Assembly: GCA_021200315.1 (NCBI GenBank)
Contig: JAJQGU010000025.1
Coordinates: forward strand, 1-59,912
DNA from: Akkermansiaceae bacterium
GTDB taxonomy: Bacteria > Verrucomicrobiota > Verrucomicrobiia > Verrucomicrobiales > Akkermansiaceae
Direction: 5' to 3'
DNA length: 59,912 nucleotides
Below are positions 9,856 through 18,964 of the stretch, one piece after another. The position numbers were made by a program, and so were the translations under genes. The notes beneath the pieces are model-generated. The model made no database searches. It was given only the letters and a program-made list of their open reading frames with translations, and was not told the origin of the DNA. The stretch's first letter is position 1, and each line of letters starts with the position of its first letter.

Positions 9856-11048
9856 AATTTTACTATTTTTAATTTTTGATTCAATTTGTGGGTTGTACGA
9901 TAACGGAGCCATACAAACAACAGACTCAATACAAGGAACAATAAAGTGCCCATCAATGAATAACGTGTACCTGCCACTGTGATGAATGCCCCGCAAAGAG
10001 CGGTTCCAGTCATTGTGCCGAAGTTGGCAGCAGTAAGGAAGAGCCCGTTTGCAAAATCGGGAGCTTCGGCGGCTGAACTGGAAATCATATACTGTCCGAC
10101 GATATTGACAAAGCCAGCCAATAGTCCGGCAAGCAGAATCAAAACGCTTGCAATGATGTTATGTTCTCCGAAGAGGAACAACAGCAGATACCCGGTAAAC
10201 ATGACTATGGGCGTTATGACCATATACCGCTGTTTATGCTGGGGAAACATTTTTCCAGCAAGTACATTTCCTATGATATTCGCGATACCGTAAAGCAATA
10301 ATAGCACGCTGACCGTATCGAATGAGAGCCCTGTTACGCGGTTCAGGTAATTGGACATGAAACTGAAGAATCCAAACATTGCGCCGTTAATCAGCGTAAA
10401 GGACAGAACTGAGAACCATACATTCGGTTTTTGCAGTACATATAACTGAGCTCCGTATGAAATCCTTTCATGAACAGGCATTGATGGTACACAGAATAAA
10501 GTACACAGCAACACGAGAGCATTGATTGCGGTGAAAAAGCTCATAGCTACGTCGAATGAAGTGTGGGTAACGATGAAACTCGTTATGGGGACACCCAATA
10601 CCATTCCGGCCGACACTCCAACGAATACTTTTGATACGGCCGTCGATGCATCTTCTTTTCTAACAGACTGAGCTGCGACTGTGAAGGCCATCGAAACATA
10701 AACCGGGTGCAGAAAAGCAGGTAACACACGAACGAAAAGCAGCACGGCAAACGATTCGGTAAAAATTGAAACCAGATTGCTTGCGGTAAAAAGTCCTAAA
10801 GCCAACAACATGACTATCCGTCGATTGATTCCTGAAAACAAGAGCGGCATTATCGGAGCGGAAATGGCGACGACGAGAGCAAATACGCTCACCGTCCACC
10901 CTGCCTGTGGCACTGTCACTCCGAAGGTTTCGGCAATCTGTGGAATGATGCCCACAACCCCCATCTCGGTATTGATGATACCGAACACCCCGAATGTTAA
11001 GATCCATACAAGCCATTTCCGCGGATGACGTTTATCTTGTCTTTCCAT
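9852..11048 (-). CDS. MFS transporter, DHA1/AraJ-like drug or sugar efflux type
   Basis: 398 aa with about 12 hydrophobic segments, the usual major facilitator length. The first loop (FSGINRRIVMLLALG) carries the family's inter-helix 2-3 basic pattern. Sequence character (FGVFGIINTEMGVVGIIPQIAETFGVTVPQAGWTVS) matches the AraJ/YdhP efflux group widespread in Bacteroidales and Enterobacteria; substrates there are arabinose-like sugars or drugs, usually unproven. It starts 5 bp after the alcohol dehydrogenase gene and ends overlapping the next start by 4 bp, so translation is probably coupled. Its lower GC than the neighbouring housekeeping genes supports import of the cluster. Confidence 0.88.
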   Translation of the reverse strand: MERQDKRHPRKWLVWILTFGVFGIINTEMGVVGIIPQIAETFGVTVPQAGWTVSVFALVVAISAPIMPLLFSGINRRIVMLLALGLFTASNLVSIFTESFAVLLFVRVLPAFLHPVYVSMAFTVAAQSVRKEDASTAVSKVFVGVSAGMVLGVPITSFIVTHTSFDVAMSFFTAINALVLLCTLFCVPSMPVHERISYGAQLYVLQKPNVWFSVLSFTLINGAMFGFFSFMSNYLNRVTGLSFDTVSVLLLLYGIANIIGNVLAGKMFPQHKQRYMVITPIVMFTGYLLLFLFGEHNIIASVLILLAGLLAGFVNIVGQYMISSSAAEAPDFANGLFLTAANFGTMTGTALCGAFITVAGTRYSLMGTLLFLVLSLLFVWLRYRTTHKLNQKLKIVKL

Positions 11049-11053
11049 ATCGG

Positions 11054-12202
11054 TTATTTCGATGCATCCATGTCGATCACATAACGGAATTTGACTTTTC
11101 CATCCTGTACATTGCGGTAAGCCTTGTCGATTTCGGCGGCATTGGCTGGAATGACTTCAACTTCCGGGTAAATATCGTGTGCCACAAAATAGTCCAGCAT
11201 CTCTTGCGTTTCCTTGATGCCGCCTATCAGCGAACCGTATACCTTACGGTTCGCAGCGCCTCCGAGAGCTAAATCGGTAGCATTGATCGTGGCGGTTTCA
11301 GGTAACCCGACGACGGCCATTTCGCCCTTTCCGTATTTCAGCATCCGGGTATACATGAGCGGACTGTATTGTGACGGTATAGTGCTGATTATAAAGTCAA
11401 ACACATTATTAAGACCTTTCATCTCCGACTCGTTGTTCACATTCGCGTAGCGGGATGCTCCCATACGGGCCGCGTCTGCACGTTTTTCCTCCGTGATGTC
11501 GAAGACTGTAACATCCGCACCGAGGTGCACAAGATATTGCACGGCCATGTGGCCCAAGCCTCCAAAACCGGCTACGCCCACTTTGTCTCCTTTTCCTACT
11601 TTGCTGAAATGAATGGGAGACCAGATGGTTACTCCGGCACAAAGCAGCGGGGCTACCCGTTTCATGTCTGCCGTTTTAGGGATACGGATGGCGAATTTCT
11701 CGTTTACCACCATATTGTCGGAATATCCGCCCATTGCCGGTTCGTTGTCGTGATAACGGTCGATACTGTTGTAGGTGAATGTCGTTCCGTTTTCGCAGAA
11801 CTGTTCTTTATCCATGGCGCAGAAAGTACAATGTCCGCAGGAATTTACCATACAGCCCACGCCGGCATAGTCGCCGACCTTGAATCTGGTCACGTTCTTT
11901 CCAACTTTTACCACTCGTCCGGCGATTTCGTGCCCGGGAATCATCGGGTAAATGCCAGAAACGCCATGCGACTTATGTTCATCTCTCGCCGCATGCAGAT
12001 CGCTGTGGCAAATGCCCGCATACATTGTTTCAATCAGTATATCGTTGTCGCCGATTGCGTGGCGGGTAAACTCGCAGGGATGGAAAGTGTCATCTGCCGA
12101 AAATACGGCAAAACCTTTGGCCGGGATACGTCCATTTTCTTGGGCTTGCGTGATCCCATAACTGAAAATCAGCGCAAAAGAGATTATTACAGTCTGTTTC
12201 AT
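11054..12202 (-). CDS. Exported zinc-dependent alcohol dehydrogenase (YahK/CAD-like)
   Basis: 382 aa from the ATG at 12202, which overlaps the upstream stop by one base (TGATG); a GTG lies one codon earlier. An N-terminal signal peptide (MKQTVIISFALIFSYGITQAQ) precedes a complete medium-chain dehydrogenase. Catalytic zinc ligands are Cys in AGICHSD, His in PGHEIAG and Cys in LLCAG. Structural zinc ligands are four Cys in NSCGHCTFCAMDKEQFC. The Rossmann loop is GVAGFGGLGH. Members of this cinnamyl-alcohol-dehydrogenase-like group reduce aldehydes with NADPH. A signal sequence on an NADPH enzyme is unusual but recurs on the other enzymes of this operon. Confidence 0.9.
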   Translation of the reverse strand: MKQTVIISFALIFSYGITQAQENGRIPAKGFAVFSADDTFHPCEFTRHAIGDNDILIETMYAGICHSDLHAARDEHKSHGVSGIYPMIPGHEIAGRVVKVGKNVTRFKVGDYAGVGCMVNSCGHCTFCAMDKEQFCENGTTFTYNSIDRYHDNEPAMGGYSDNMVVNEKFAIRIPKTADMKRVAPLLCAGVTIWSPIHFSKVGKGDKVGVAGFGGLGHMAVQYLVHLGADVTVFDITEEKRADAARMGASRYANVNNESEMKGLNNVFDFIISTIPSQYSPLMYTRMLKYGKGEMAVVGLPETATINATDLALGGAANRKVYGSLIGGIKETQEMLDYFVAHDIYPEVEVIPANAAEIDKAYRNVQDGKVKFRYVIDMDASK

Positions 12203-13287
12203 CACTTGAGATTACTATTAAAAAATGCTTCTATTTTGTCGAAAGGGATCACCTTCAGGTTGTCGTACAAATCGACGTGACTGGCGCCGGGGATAATCAT
12301 GAGCTCTTTATTGCCGCCTTTTAATTTCTTGAAGGCGTCTTCCCCGAAGTAACGCGAGTGAGCCTTCTCGCCGTGAATGATCAGCACGGCATTTTCAATT
12401 TCGCCGGCACGGCTCATCAGCGGGAAGTTGATGAACGGAATGGGCGTGGTCGCGTTTCTCCCCTGATTGGAGTTGAGCGAGCGGGGATGATAACCACGCG
12501 GGGTCTTGTAATAATCGTAGTAGTCCCGGAGGAATTGCGGCGCATCGTCCGGCAGCACATCGGGAACGCCGCCGCCCGGTTTCTGGAAGCCGTTGCGGTA
12601 ATCTTCGGTGCGCTGCGCGGCAAGCTCTTTACGGAGAATATTGCGGGCTTCGGCGCTGTCGTCCGCGTCAAAATAGCCGTTGGCATTCACCCGGCTCATG
12701 TCGTACATCGTGGAAGCGACCGTCGCCTTGATGCGCGGGTCGGCGGCGGCGGCGTTGATCGCCAGGCCGCCCCAGCCGCAGATGCCGAGGATGCCGATGC
12801 GTTCTGGGTCTACGTCGTCGCGCGTGCTTAGGTAATCGACTGCCGCGCTGAAATCTTCCGTATTGATGTCGGGCGAGACGACATAACGAGGCTGCCCGCC
12901 GCTCTCTCCGGTATAAGAAGGATCAAAGGCGATGGTCAGGAATCCGCGCTCCGCCATGGTCTGGGCATACAGTCCGGCGGCCTGTTCTTTCACGGCGCCG
13001 AACGGACCGCATACCGCAATGGCGGGCAATCTGCCCGCGGGAGCGTCTGCGGGGCGATACAAATCGGCGGCCAAGGTGATGCCGTAGCGGTTGTGGAACG
13101 TGATTTTCGAGTGTTTCACCCGGCTGCTCAGCGGGAACGTCTTGTCCCACTCCTGCGTCAATGTCAATGTATTCATGTCGTTTGATCGGTATTTGTGTGA
13201 TGTCGTTGATTCCGAATCCATGGCGTTCACGATGAGCGAGAACGCCAGGAGGGCGGCGGCGTGTGTATGAATAGTCCTTTTGTTCAT
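12202..13287 (-). CDS. Alpha/beta hydrolase, YcjY/dienelactone-hydrolase-like, with signal segment
   Basis: 361 aa. It has an N-terminal hydrophobic segment (HTHAAALLAFSLIVNAM) that could be a signal peptide. A second in-frame Met at about residue 38 (MNTLTLTQEWD) would give a cytoplasmic form. The hydrolase core follows: a strand and oxyanion region near IAVCGPFGAVKEQ, the nucleophile elbow GICGWGG with Cys in the nucleophile position as in dienelactone hydrolases, and the catalytic His in GASHVDLYD. First gene of the four-gene minus-strand operon. A sigma-70-like promoter lies about 130 bp upstream. Its GC content is higher than that of the next three genes. Confidence 0.85.
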   Translation of the reverse strand: MNKRTIHTHAAALLAFSLIVNAMDSESTTSHKYRSNDMNTLTLTQEWDKTFPLSSRVKHSKITFHNRYGITLAADLYRPADAPAGRLPAIAVCGPFGAVKEQAAGLYAQTMAERGFLTIAFDPSYTGESGGQPRYVVSPDINTEDFSAAVDYLSTRDDVDPERIGILGICGWGGLAINAAAADPRIKATVASTMYDMSRVNANGYFDADDSAEARNILRKELAAQRTEDYRNGFQKPGGGVPDVLPDDAPQFLRDYYDYYKTPRGYHPRSLNSNQGRNATTPIPFINFPLMSRAGEIENAVLIIHGEKAHSRYFGEDAFKKLKGGNKELMIIPGASHVDLYDNLKVIPFDKIEAFFNSNLK

Positions 13288-13417
13288 GATTATTTGGATT
13301 CCATGAGGCTTTGTTCCATGCCCGGAACGGAAGGCTGTTTGAGAAAACGTCTGCGGCTGGTTGGATAAGATGATGGATCGAAGCGCATGGAGGATGATGG
13401 CTGCCTTGAGACTTTCG

Positions 13418-13447
13418 ATTATAGGGGTTCCAGTTACTGTAAGTCAA
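13418..13447 (-). promoter_or_regulatory. Sigma-70-like promoter with internal dyad, for the redox operon
   Basis: On the minus strand: TTGACT (13442-13447), an 18-bp spacer and TATAAT (13418-13423). The spacer holds the near-perfect dyad TTACAGTAACTGGAA. A dyad inside a long promoter spacer is the layout of MerR-family activated promoters, many of which control alcohol dehydrogenase genes. No merR gene is in the window, so the regulator is inference. The remaining 13288-13715 shows no gene. Confidence 0.65.
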
Positions 13448-13715
13448 CAAGGCAATGTGAAAAAAAACACGTTTTTCCCCATATCCCGCCCGTTTCCCAA
13501 CTGCGCAAGACCCTGTGCGCCGGAGAAAGCACTGGTGAAAAGAGCTCTTCGCCTGCCTTCGGATGGAGCGGAGACCTCTTGCCGAGCCGTCGGAGTCTTC
13601 GATGAGAGGCGAAGCATTTCGTCTTGAAATGGATGGGAGTGTCCCTCCCCGATGATGTGCGCGTCGAACACCCGGCGCCTTCTCGATCATGGGAAACGAG
13701 GAGAAAAAATCAATG

Positions 13716-14303
13716 TCAATGGAGGGGGCCTTCCACGGCTTTCAATTCCAAGATGCCCCTCTGGAGGTCAAGCTCGAATATCCCATTGAATTCCAGATAA
13801 ATGACGTCAGATGAGCAGGAGGATTTCTCCGAAGAGCAGGCGATCGAATAATCGGAGACCAGCCGCCCGTTTTCCCGACGAAGCCACGCTCCATTGACGA
13901 ATCGCACGGGGCACAGCCCCATGCGCTGGCATTGATCCGTAAACAGACCGGGGCGTCTTCTCACGGCGAGGGGAATGAGCTCCAGCCGATCGTTCTCTCT
14001 TGCAGCCAGGAAGACCAGCGTTTCCCTTTTCATCGGGCATGCCAAAATGGATTGGCCCTTGTATTCAATGATGTAGGGAGATTGCGCAAATTCCCCGGGA
14101 ATGTCTTTCTTGAAATCGCGAAGTTGAAGACAATAGCTCTTCCATATCGAGTTTTCCCCGGATGGTTTTTCCACGATTTGAATCGATTCCGTCCTGCCGC
14201 CATGGGGAGATGCGCCGTCTCCCGTCACGTCATTTGAAAGGGAGCATCGACAATTTGCCGCCGCGACGAGAAGCAACATGAGAGACGCATCGTGCCGTTT
14301 CAT
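13716..14303 (-). CDS. Small predicted lipoprotein of unknown function
   Basis: 195 aa. The N-terminus (MKRHDASLMLLLVAAANC) looks like a short lipoprotein signal with AANC as lipobox. The rest is a compact, mostly beta-like domain containing six further Cys, including a CSSEKSSC pair, which would suit a periplasmic disulphide-bonded protein. I do not recognise the family. It stands alone between the redox operon and panC. AT-rich CATATT just upstream of the ATG could be a -10 element. Base composition is lower in GC than panC. Confidence 0.6.
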   Translation of the reverse strand: MKRHDASLMLLLVAAANCRCSLSNDVTGDGASPHGGRTESIQIVEKPSGENSIWKSYCLQLRDFKKDIPGEFAQSPYIIEYKGQSILACPMKRETLVFLAARENDRLELIPLAVRRRPGLFTDQCQRMGLCPVRFVNGAWLRRENGRLVSDYSIACSSEKSSCSSDVIYLEFNGIFELDLQRGILELKAVEGPLH

Positions 14304-14532
14304 GAAAATATGGTCATATCGTTCTGGGAAATTCTTGCCGAACTCTTTCGGAACGGGGGCAGAAAAAACGCGGGAATTTCCCTGCGCTTCATTCTATATC
14401 GGGACGGATGCGTGTGCAAGGCGAATCCAGATGCGGCAGGCCGCGTGCTTTCCTCAATCGCTCGCGACTTGAAATGCAGGGGGAGAAAAAAGTCAAAAAA
14501 GGGAATGAGGCGCCTTACCCCCGTGCGGAAGC
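14304..14532. other. Divergent intergenic region between lipoprotein gene and panC
   Basis: About 230 bp between a minus-strand and a plus-strand gene. It must hold both promoters; only the panC promoter is clear. Short plus-strand frames here run into panC in another frame and are not credible genes. Confidence 0.4.
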
Positions 14533-14560
14533 TTGAATTCCCGCCGGCTTGTGCCATACT
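14533..14560 (+). promoter_or_regulatory. panC promoter, near-leaderless
   Basis: TTGAAT (14533-14538), a 16-bp spacer and CATACT (14555-14560). Only 6 nt separate the -10 box from the GTG at 14567, so transcription should begin at or next to the start codon. Confidence 0.55.
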
Positions 14561-14566
14561 GGGTGC

Positions 14567-15415
14567 GTGCAAACGATATCGACGAAGAGTGATTTGCAGG
14601 CCGCGCTGGCGTTTGGTTCCCCCCGCCGCACCGTGCTTGTTCCGACCATGGGAGCCTTGCATGCCGGCCATGCCTCTCTGCTGCGGCGAGCCAGAGAACT
14701 TGCGGGCCGGGCCGGGCGCGTAGTGGCCAGCGTCTTCCTGAATCCCGTGCAATTTGACAATGCGGACGATCTGGCAACCTATCCCGCATCTCCTCAAGAG
14801 GATATCTCCCTTTGCGAGGCATGCGGGGCGGATATCGTCTTCATGCCCGCATCCGAGGAAATGTATGCGCCGGATCGCTCGATGAGGCTGGAGGAGACGT
14901 CGCTTTCCACCGTGCTCTGCGGGGCGCGCCGTCCCGGCCATTTCGCCGGCGTGTGCCTTGTCGTCAGCAAGCTGTTCAATTTGGTGCAGCCCACGGACGC
15001 CATTTTCGGCAAGAAGGATTATCAGCAGCTCGTCATCCTGCGCCGCATGGTGCGTGACATGGACATCCCCGTCGCCATTCACGGCGTCGAGATCGTCCGC
15101 GAGCCCGACGGCCTGGCTCTTTCCTCCCGCAACAGACGCCTTGCACCCGAACAGCGGGCGGCCGCGCCGGCTCTCCGCAAGTCCTTGCTGGCCGCGAAAG
15201 ATGCTTACGAGAGCGGCGCCATGGCGGCCGAAATCTGCGGACGAGTGAAGGAGACCTTGGGAGCGCTTCCGGATGTGCGCCCCGAATACGTCGAACTGGT
15301 GGATGCGGAAACCCTGCGTCCGGCCACGGAGGCGGGGCGCTTGGATCTTCTCGCCGCCGCCGCGTGGTTCGGCGGCGTGCGCCTCATCGACAATATCGAA
15401 CTTCAACGCTCCTGA
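14567..15415 (+). CDS. panC: Pantothenate synthetase
   Basis: 282 aa. PanC joins pantoate and beta-alanine with ATP to give pantothenate, the last step of vitamin B5 synthesis. The nucleotidyltransferase signature PTMGALHAGHASLL (HIGH-like HAGH), the pantoate-binding NPVQFDNADDLATYP, the FGKKDYQQ motif and LSSRNRRL (KMSKS-like) are all present. I chose the GTG at 14567 because a promoter -10 ends 6 nt before it; the TTG at 14549 lies inside that promoter. Length is the family norm. The next gene starts 6 bp downstream, so panC and the ABC ATPase are probably co-transcribed. Confidence 0.93.
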   Translation: MQTISTKSDLQAALAFGSPRRTVLVPTMGALHAGHASLLRRARELAGRAGRVVASVFLNPVQFDNADDLATYPASPQEDISLCEACGADIVFMPASEEMYAPDRSMRLEETSLSTVLCGARRPGHFAGVCLVVSKLFNLVQPTDAIFGKKDYQQLVILRRMVRDMDIPVAIHGVEIVREPDGLALSSRNRRLAPEQRAAAPALRKSLLAAKDAYESGAMAAEICGRVKETLGALPDVRPEYVELVDAETLRPATEAGRLDLLAAAAWFGGVRLIDNIELQRS

Positions 15416-15421
15416 GACGCC

Positions 15422-16087
15422 GTGATCCGCGCTGACGATCTGCACCGCAGCTATTCCATAGGCCGGAAGACCATCGAGGTGCTTCATGGGATGAGCCTGC
15501 ACATCAGAAAGGGGGAGAAAGTTTTTCTCTGCGGGCCCAGCGGCGCGGGAAAGACCACCCTCATGTACACTCTCGCCGGACTCGAAAGGCCCCAGAGCGG
15601 ACGGGTGGAAGTCGCCGGGCGGGATATCTACGCGCTCTCGCTTCGCGCCCGCGCCCTGTTCCGCAATCGGATGATGGGATTCATCTTCCAGAACTACATG
15701 CTCATGCCCGAGCTCACCGCTTTGGAAAACGCATCGATGGCCACGGCCATTGCCGGGCGCGAGGCCACGGCGGAAGTGAGGGCTCTGCTGAAGCGCGTCG
15801 GCCTGCAGGAGCGTGAGAACCATCTGCCCAACGAATTGAGCGGAGGCGAACAGCAGCGCGTGGCCATCGCCCGCGCTCTCGCCCATGATCCCGAAATTAT
15901 CTTTGCCGACGAACCCACCGGCAATCTCGACTCCCACAACGGGGACGAAGTGCTCGATCTCCTTTTTGAACTGGCCGGCGAACGCGGCAAGACTCTCGTC
16001 ATCGTGACGCACGATCCCCGGATTGCCGCCCGCGGCGACCGCACGCTCGTCATCCGCGACGGAGTGGTCGTGGACGAGCGGGGTTGA
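15422..16087 (+). CDS. lolD: ABC transporter ATP-binding protein, LolD/MacB type
   Basis: 221 aa from a GTG start. Walker [11 protein letters not shown]-loop [17 protein letters not shown], signature [16 protein letters not shown], Walker [13 protein letters not shown] and the H-loop VIVTHD are all intact. The length and the [10 protein letters not shown] segment place it in the LolD/FtsE/MacB group, which pairs with MacB-like permeases. LolD releases lipoproteins from the inner membrane to LolA. No LolC/E permease is adjacent, so the substrate is inferred only from family resemblance. It follows panC by 6 bp and ends before a strong hairpin. Confidence 0.82.
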   Translation: MIRADDLHRSYSIGRKTIEVLHGMSLHIRKGEKVFLCGPSGAGKTTLMYTLAGLERPQSGRVEVAGRDIYALSLRARALFRNRMMGFIFQNYMLMPELTALENASMATAIAGREATAEVRALLKRVGLQERENHLPNELSGGEQQRVAIARALAHDPEIIFADEPTGNLDSHNGDEVLDLLFELAGERGKTLVIVTHDPRIAARGDRTLVIRDGVVVDERG

Positions 16088-16281
16088 AAGGCGTGTGGGA
16101 GGAGCCGCGCGCTCCTGAACCGCAGGCGCAGTTTCCGCCGCTCCTTGCCCGCGGCTCCGTCCGATCCGGCTCTGGGGCTTGTCTGCCGCATACGGCTCAT
16201 GGAGATCAATAGACCCCGGCGCAGGGTATGAAGAAGAGAGCCCGAGGGCGCGGCGGCGGTAAAGACGCAGATTTAATCACC

Positions 16282-16314
16282 GAAGAGCCTGTTCCCAGAA
16301 GGAACAGGCTCTTC
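16282..16314. terminator. Strong stem-loop between convergent lolD and gyrA
   Basis: A perfect 14-bp stem with a 5-nt loop (GAAGAGCCTGTTCC, loop cagaa, then its complement). It lies about 28 bp past the gyrA stop on the minus strand and 195 bp past lolD. No clear U-tract follows on either strand, so it may be a factor-assisted or RNA-stabilising 3' end. Confidence 0.6.
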
Positions 16315-16342
16315 CTGAGGCGTGCAGAAGACGGAGAATTCC

Positions 16343-18943
16343 TTATGGGCGGGACTCGTCGGAAGAAGGCGTCTCCGAGTCTCCGCCGCCGTCTGCGGTC
16401 TCTTCCCCGTTTGCCTCGTCTTCCTCGTCATCGAGGAAGACGAGGGAGATGTCCTGTACGCTTTCGTCGGCTCCCAAGGTGATGAGGCGCACGCCCTGGG
16501 TGGCGCGCCCGGTTTCTCGGATTCCGTTCACCTTGAGGCGCACGGACTTGCCGCCATTAGTCATGATCATGAGCTCGTCCTCATCCGTCACCGTGGCGGC
16601 GGAGACGACGCGGCCGGTTTTGTCCGTGCAGTTCATGGTCTTGATGCCGACGCCGCCGCGGCTCTGCCGCCGGTATTCGCCAAAGCCGGTGCGCTTGCCT
16701 TGACCAGTCTCGGAGACGACGAGCAGCGTGGCTCCCGCCGACTCCCGCACCACGGCTAGGGCGACCACGCGGTCTCCGCCGCGCAGGCGGATGCCGCGCA
16801 CGCCGATGGTGCTGCGGCCTTGTGTGCGCATCTCGGATTCGTTGAAGCGAATGCTCATGCCGTCGGAGGTGACGAGCACGATATCCTGTCCGCCGTCCGT
16901 CAGTTCGGCGTTGACGAGTGCGTTGCCCTCCTCCAGGCAAATGGCGATGATGCCGGCCTTGCGGTGGTTGGCGAAGTCCGACAAGCTGGTTTTCTTCACC
17001 GTGCCGTTGCGGGTGGCGAAGACGACATTGCCGGATCCGGCCGCAAACGTCGAGTCCTTTCCGGCATCGTCTATCCGGCGTTCAATGCGCAGCACGGCGG
17101 CGATGTGTTCGTCCGCCTGCAGATCCAGCAGATTCTTGATGGAGCGTCCCTGTGCGCTGCGGTCCGCCTCGTCGATTTCGTACACGCGCTCCACATATAC
17201 GCGCCCTGTGTTCGTGAAGAACATGATGTAGTCATGGTTCTGCGCGGCGAACATGTGCTCCACAAAGTCGTTCGGATCTTTTTTTGCCGTGGCAGCTTTG
17301 ACGCCCTTGCCGCCGCGCCCCTGCAGACGGTATGCGTCGGCGTTGGTGCGCTTGATGTAGCCGCTGCGGGTAATGGTGACGATCATCGAGTTGTTCGGGA
17401 TAAGATCCTCGATGGGCTGATCCCCCTTGAACGGGATGATTTTCGTGCGGCGCGGCGTAGCGTGCTTCTCCTTGATGGCGCACAGTTCATCCTTGACGAT
17501 GCCGAGGACGCGAGCCTCATGGGCGAGAATGTCCTGATAGTCCTCAATTTGCGTGAGCAGTTTTCCATATTCATCGGCGACTTTGTCGCTTTCCATCGCA
17601 GTGAGCTGGTAGAGGCGCAGATCGAGGATGGCGTTGACCTGCCGTTCCGTGAATGAGTAGCCGCTTTTCTCGGGGAAAGCCTGGCGACGGATGCCAAGAC
17701 CCTTGGCCAGTTCCGCCGGAAAACGGAAGGCTTGCAGCCTCTGCCGGGCGTCGTCCCGGTTTTTCGAATCGCGAATGATGTGGATAATCTCGTCCAGGTT
17801 CGCGAGGGCGAGGAGATACGCCTCCAGCACCTCCGCACGATCTTCTGCCTTGCGGAGCAGAAACTTTGTGCGCCGCACGACTACTTCGCGGCGATGTTCG
17901 ACGTAGAAGTTGATCGCGTCTCTCATCGTGAGTGTCTTCGGACGGTTCTCATGGATGGCCAGCATATTCACCGAGAAGGACGTCTCCATGCTCGTGAGTT
18001 TGTAGAGCTGGTTCATGACGACCTGCGGGCGGGCGTCCCGCTTCAGCTCGATCTCCACGTAGTCCGTGAGATCCCGCATGCCGGAGATGTCCGTGATCAC
18101 CTTGTCGCGCACGAGCTCGGCGATGCGCTCCTGCAGCACAGCGCGGTTCACCCCGTAGGGAACTTCGGAGATGTGAATGTATTCGCGGCCGTTTTCGTGA
18201 GTGACGGCCTCCATCTTGCCGCGCATGCGGAGACTGCCCCTTCCCTTGCGGAAATAGGAGTCGATGCCGTCAGTCCCGAGAATGAAGCCGCCCGTCGGGA
18301 AGTCCGGACCTTGGATGTAGACGCGCAGCTGCTCGGAAGTGAGGTGCGGATTGTCGATGAATGCGCATATGCCGTCCACCACCTCGCCCAAATTGTGCGG
18401 AGCCATGTTCGTGGCCATGCCCACGGCGATGCCCGTGCCGCCATTGACCAGCAGGTTGGGGAAGGCGGAAGGAAAGACGGCCGGTTCGGTGAGGCTGTTG
18501 TCGTAGTTGGGCTGCATGTCCACCGTATCCTTGTCCAAGTCGTCCATGAGGGCGAGGCCGAGCGGGCTCAGCTTCGCCTCCGTGTACCTCATGGCGGCGG
18601 GCGGGTCGCCTTCCGAGCTGCCGAAGTTTCCCTGTCCCTGCACAAGAATGTCTCTCATGCTCCAATCCTGCGCCATGGTTACCATCGTGCCGTAGGCGGA
18701 GGCGTCCCCGTGCGGGTGGTATTTACCGATGACCTCGCCGATAATGCGGGCGCTCTTGACCGTTCCCCGGCCGGGCGTGAGACCCAGCTCGTGCATGGCG
18801 TAGAGCACGCGGCGCTGGGAAGGCTTGAGGCCGTCCCTGGCGTCCGGCAGGGCGCGGGAGATGATCACGGACATCGAGTAGTCCAGGAAGCTTCGTGAGA
18901 CTTCCTCGGCCACGTCCACGGGGCGAATTCTGTTTTCATTCAT
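16343..18943 (-). CDS. gyrA: DNA gyrase subunit A
   Basis: 866 aa. GyrA forms the DNA-breaking and wrapping half of the A2B2 gyrase that introduces negative supercoils. The active-site Tyr is Tyr120 in AAMRYTE. The C-terminal beta-pinwheel carries the GyrA box as QGRGGKG (usual QRRGGKG), which distinguishes it from ParC. In the quinolone region, PHGDASAYG replaces the PHGDSAVYD of E. coli: Ala81 stands at the Ser83 position and Gly85 at the Asp87 position. An acidic tail ends the protein. It starts 21 bp after gyrB. Confidence 0.97.
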   Translation of the reverse strand: MNENRIRPVDVAEEVSRSFLDYSMSVIISRALPDARDGLKPSQRRVLYAMHELGLTPGRGTVKSARIIGEVIGKYHPHGDASAYGTMVTMAQDWSMRDILVQGQGNFGSSEGDPPAAMRYTEAKLSPLGLALMDDLDKDTVDMQPNYDNSLTEPAVFPSAFPNLLVNGGTGIAVGMATNMAPHNLGEVVDGICAFIDNPHLTSEQLRVYIQGPDFPTGGFILGTDGIDSYFRKGRGSLRMRGKMEAVTHENGREYIHISEVPYGVNRAVLQERIAELVRDKVITDISGMRDLTDYVEIELKRDARPQVVMNQLYKLTSMETSFSVNMLAIHENRPKTLTMRDAINFYVEHRREVVVRRTKFLLRKAEDRAEVLEAYLLALANLDEIIHIIRDSKNRDDARQRLQAFRFPAELAKGLGIRRQAFPEKSGYSFTERQVNAILDLRLYQLTAMESDKVADEYGKLLTQIEDYQDILAHEARVLGIVKDELCAIKEKHATPRRTKIIPFKGDQPIEDLIPNNSMIVTITRSGYIKRTNADAYRLQGRGGKGVKAATAKKDPNDFVEHMFAAQNHDYIMFFTNTGRVYVERVYEIDEADRSAQGRSIKNLLDLQADEHIAAVLRIERRIDDAGKDSTFAAGSGNVVFATRNGTVKKTSLSDFANHRKAGIIAICLEEGNALVNAELTDGGQDIVLVTSDGMSIRFNESEMRTQGRSTIGVRGIRLRGGDRVVALAVVRESAGATLLVVSETGQGKRTGFGEYRRQSRGGVGIKTMNCTDKTGRVVSAATVTDEDELMIMTNGGKSVRLKVNGIRETGRATQGVRLITLGADESVQDISLVFLDDEEDEANGEETADGGGDSETPSSDESRP

Positions 18944-18964
18944 AATTCAAATTTCTGTGCGGGG

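Noticed and set aside
14292..14723. 143-codon frame running into panC
   Set aside because: The second half is panC in the wrong frame and the first half overlaps the divergent promoter region.
17732..18898. Long plus-strand frame of 388 codons antisense to gyrA
   Set aside because: Shadow of gyrA in GC-rich DNA. The amino acid content follows the codon bias of the opposite strand and shows no domain.
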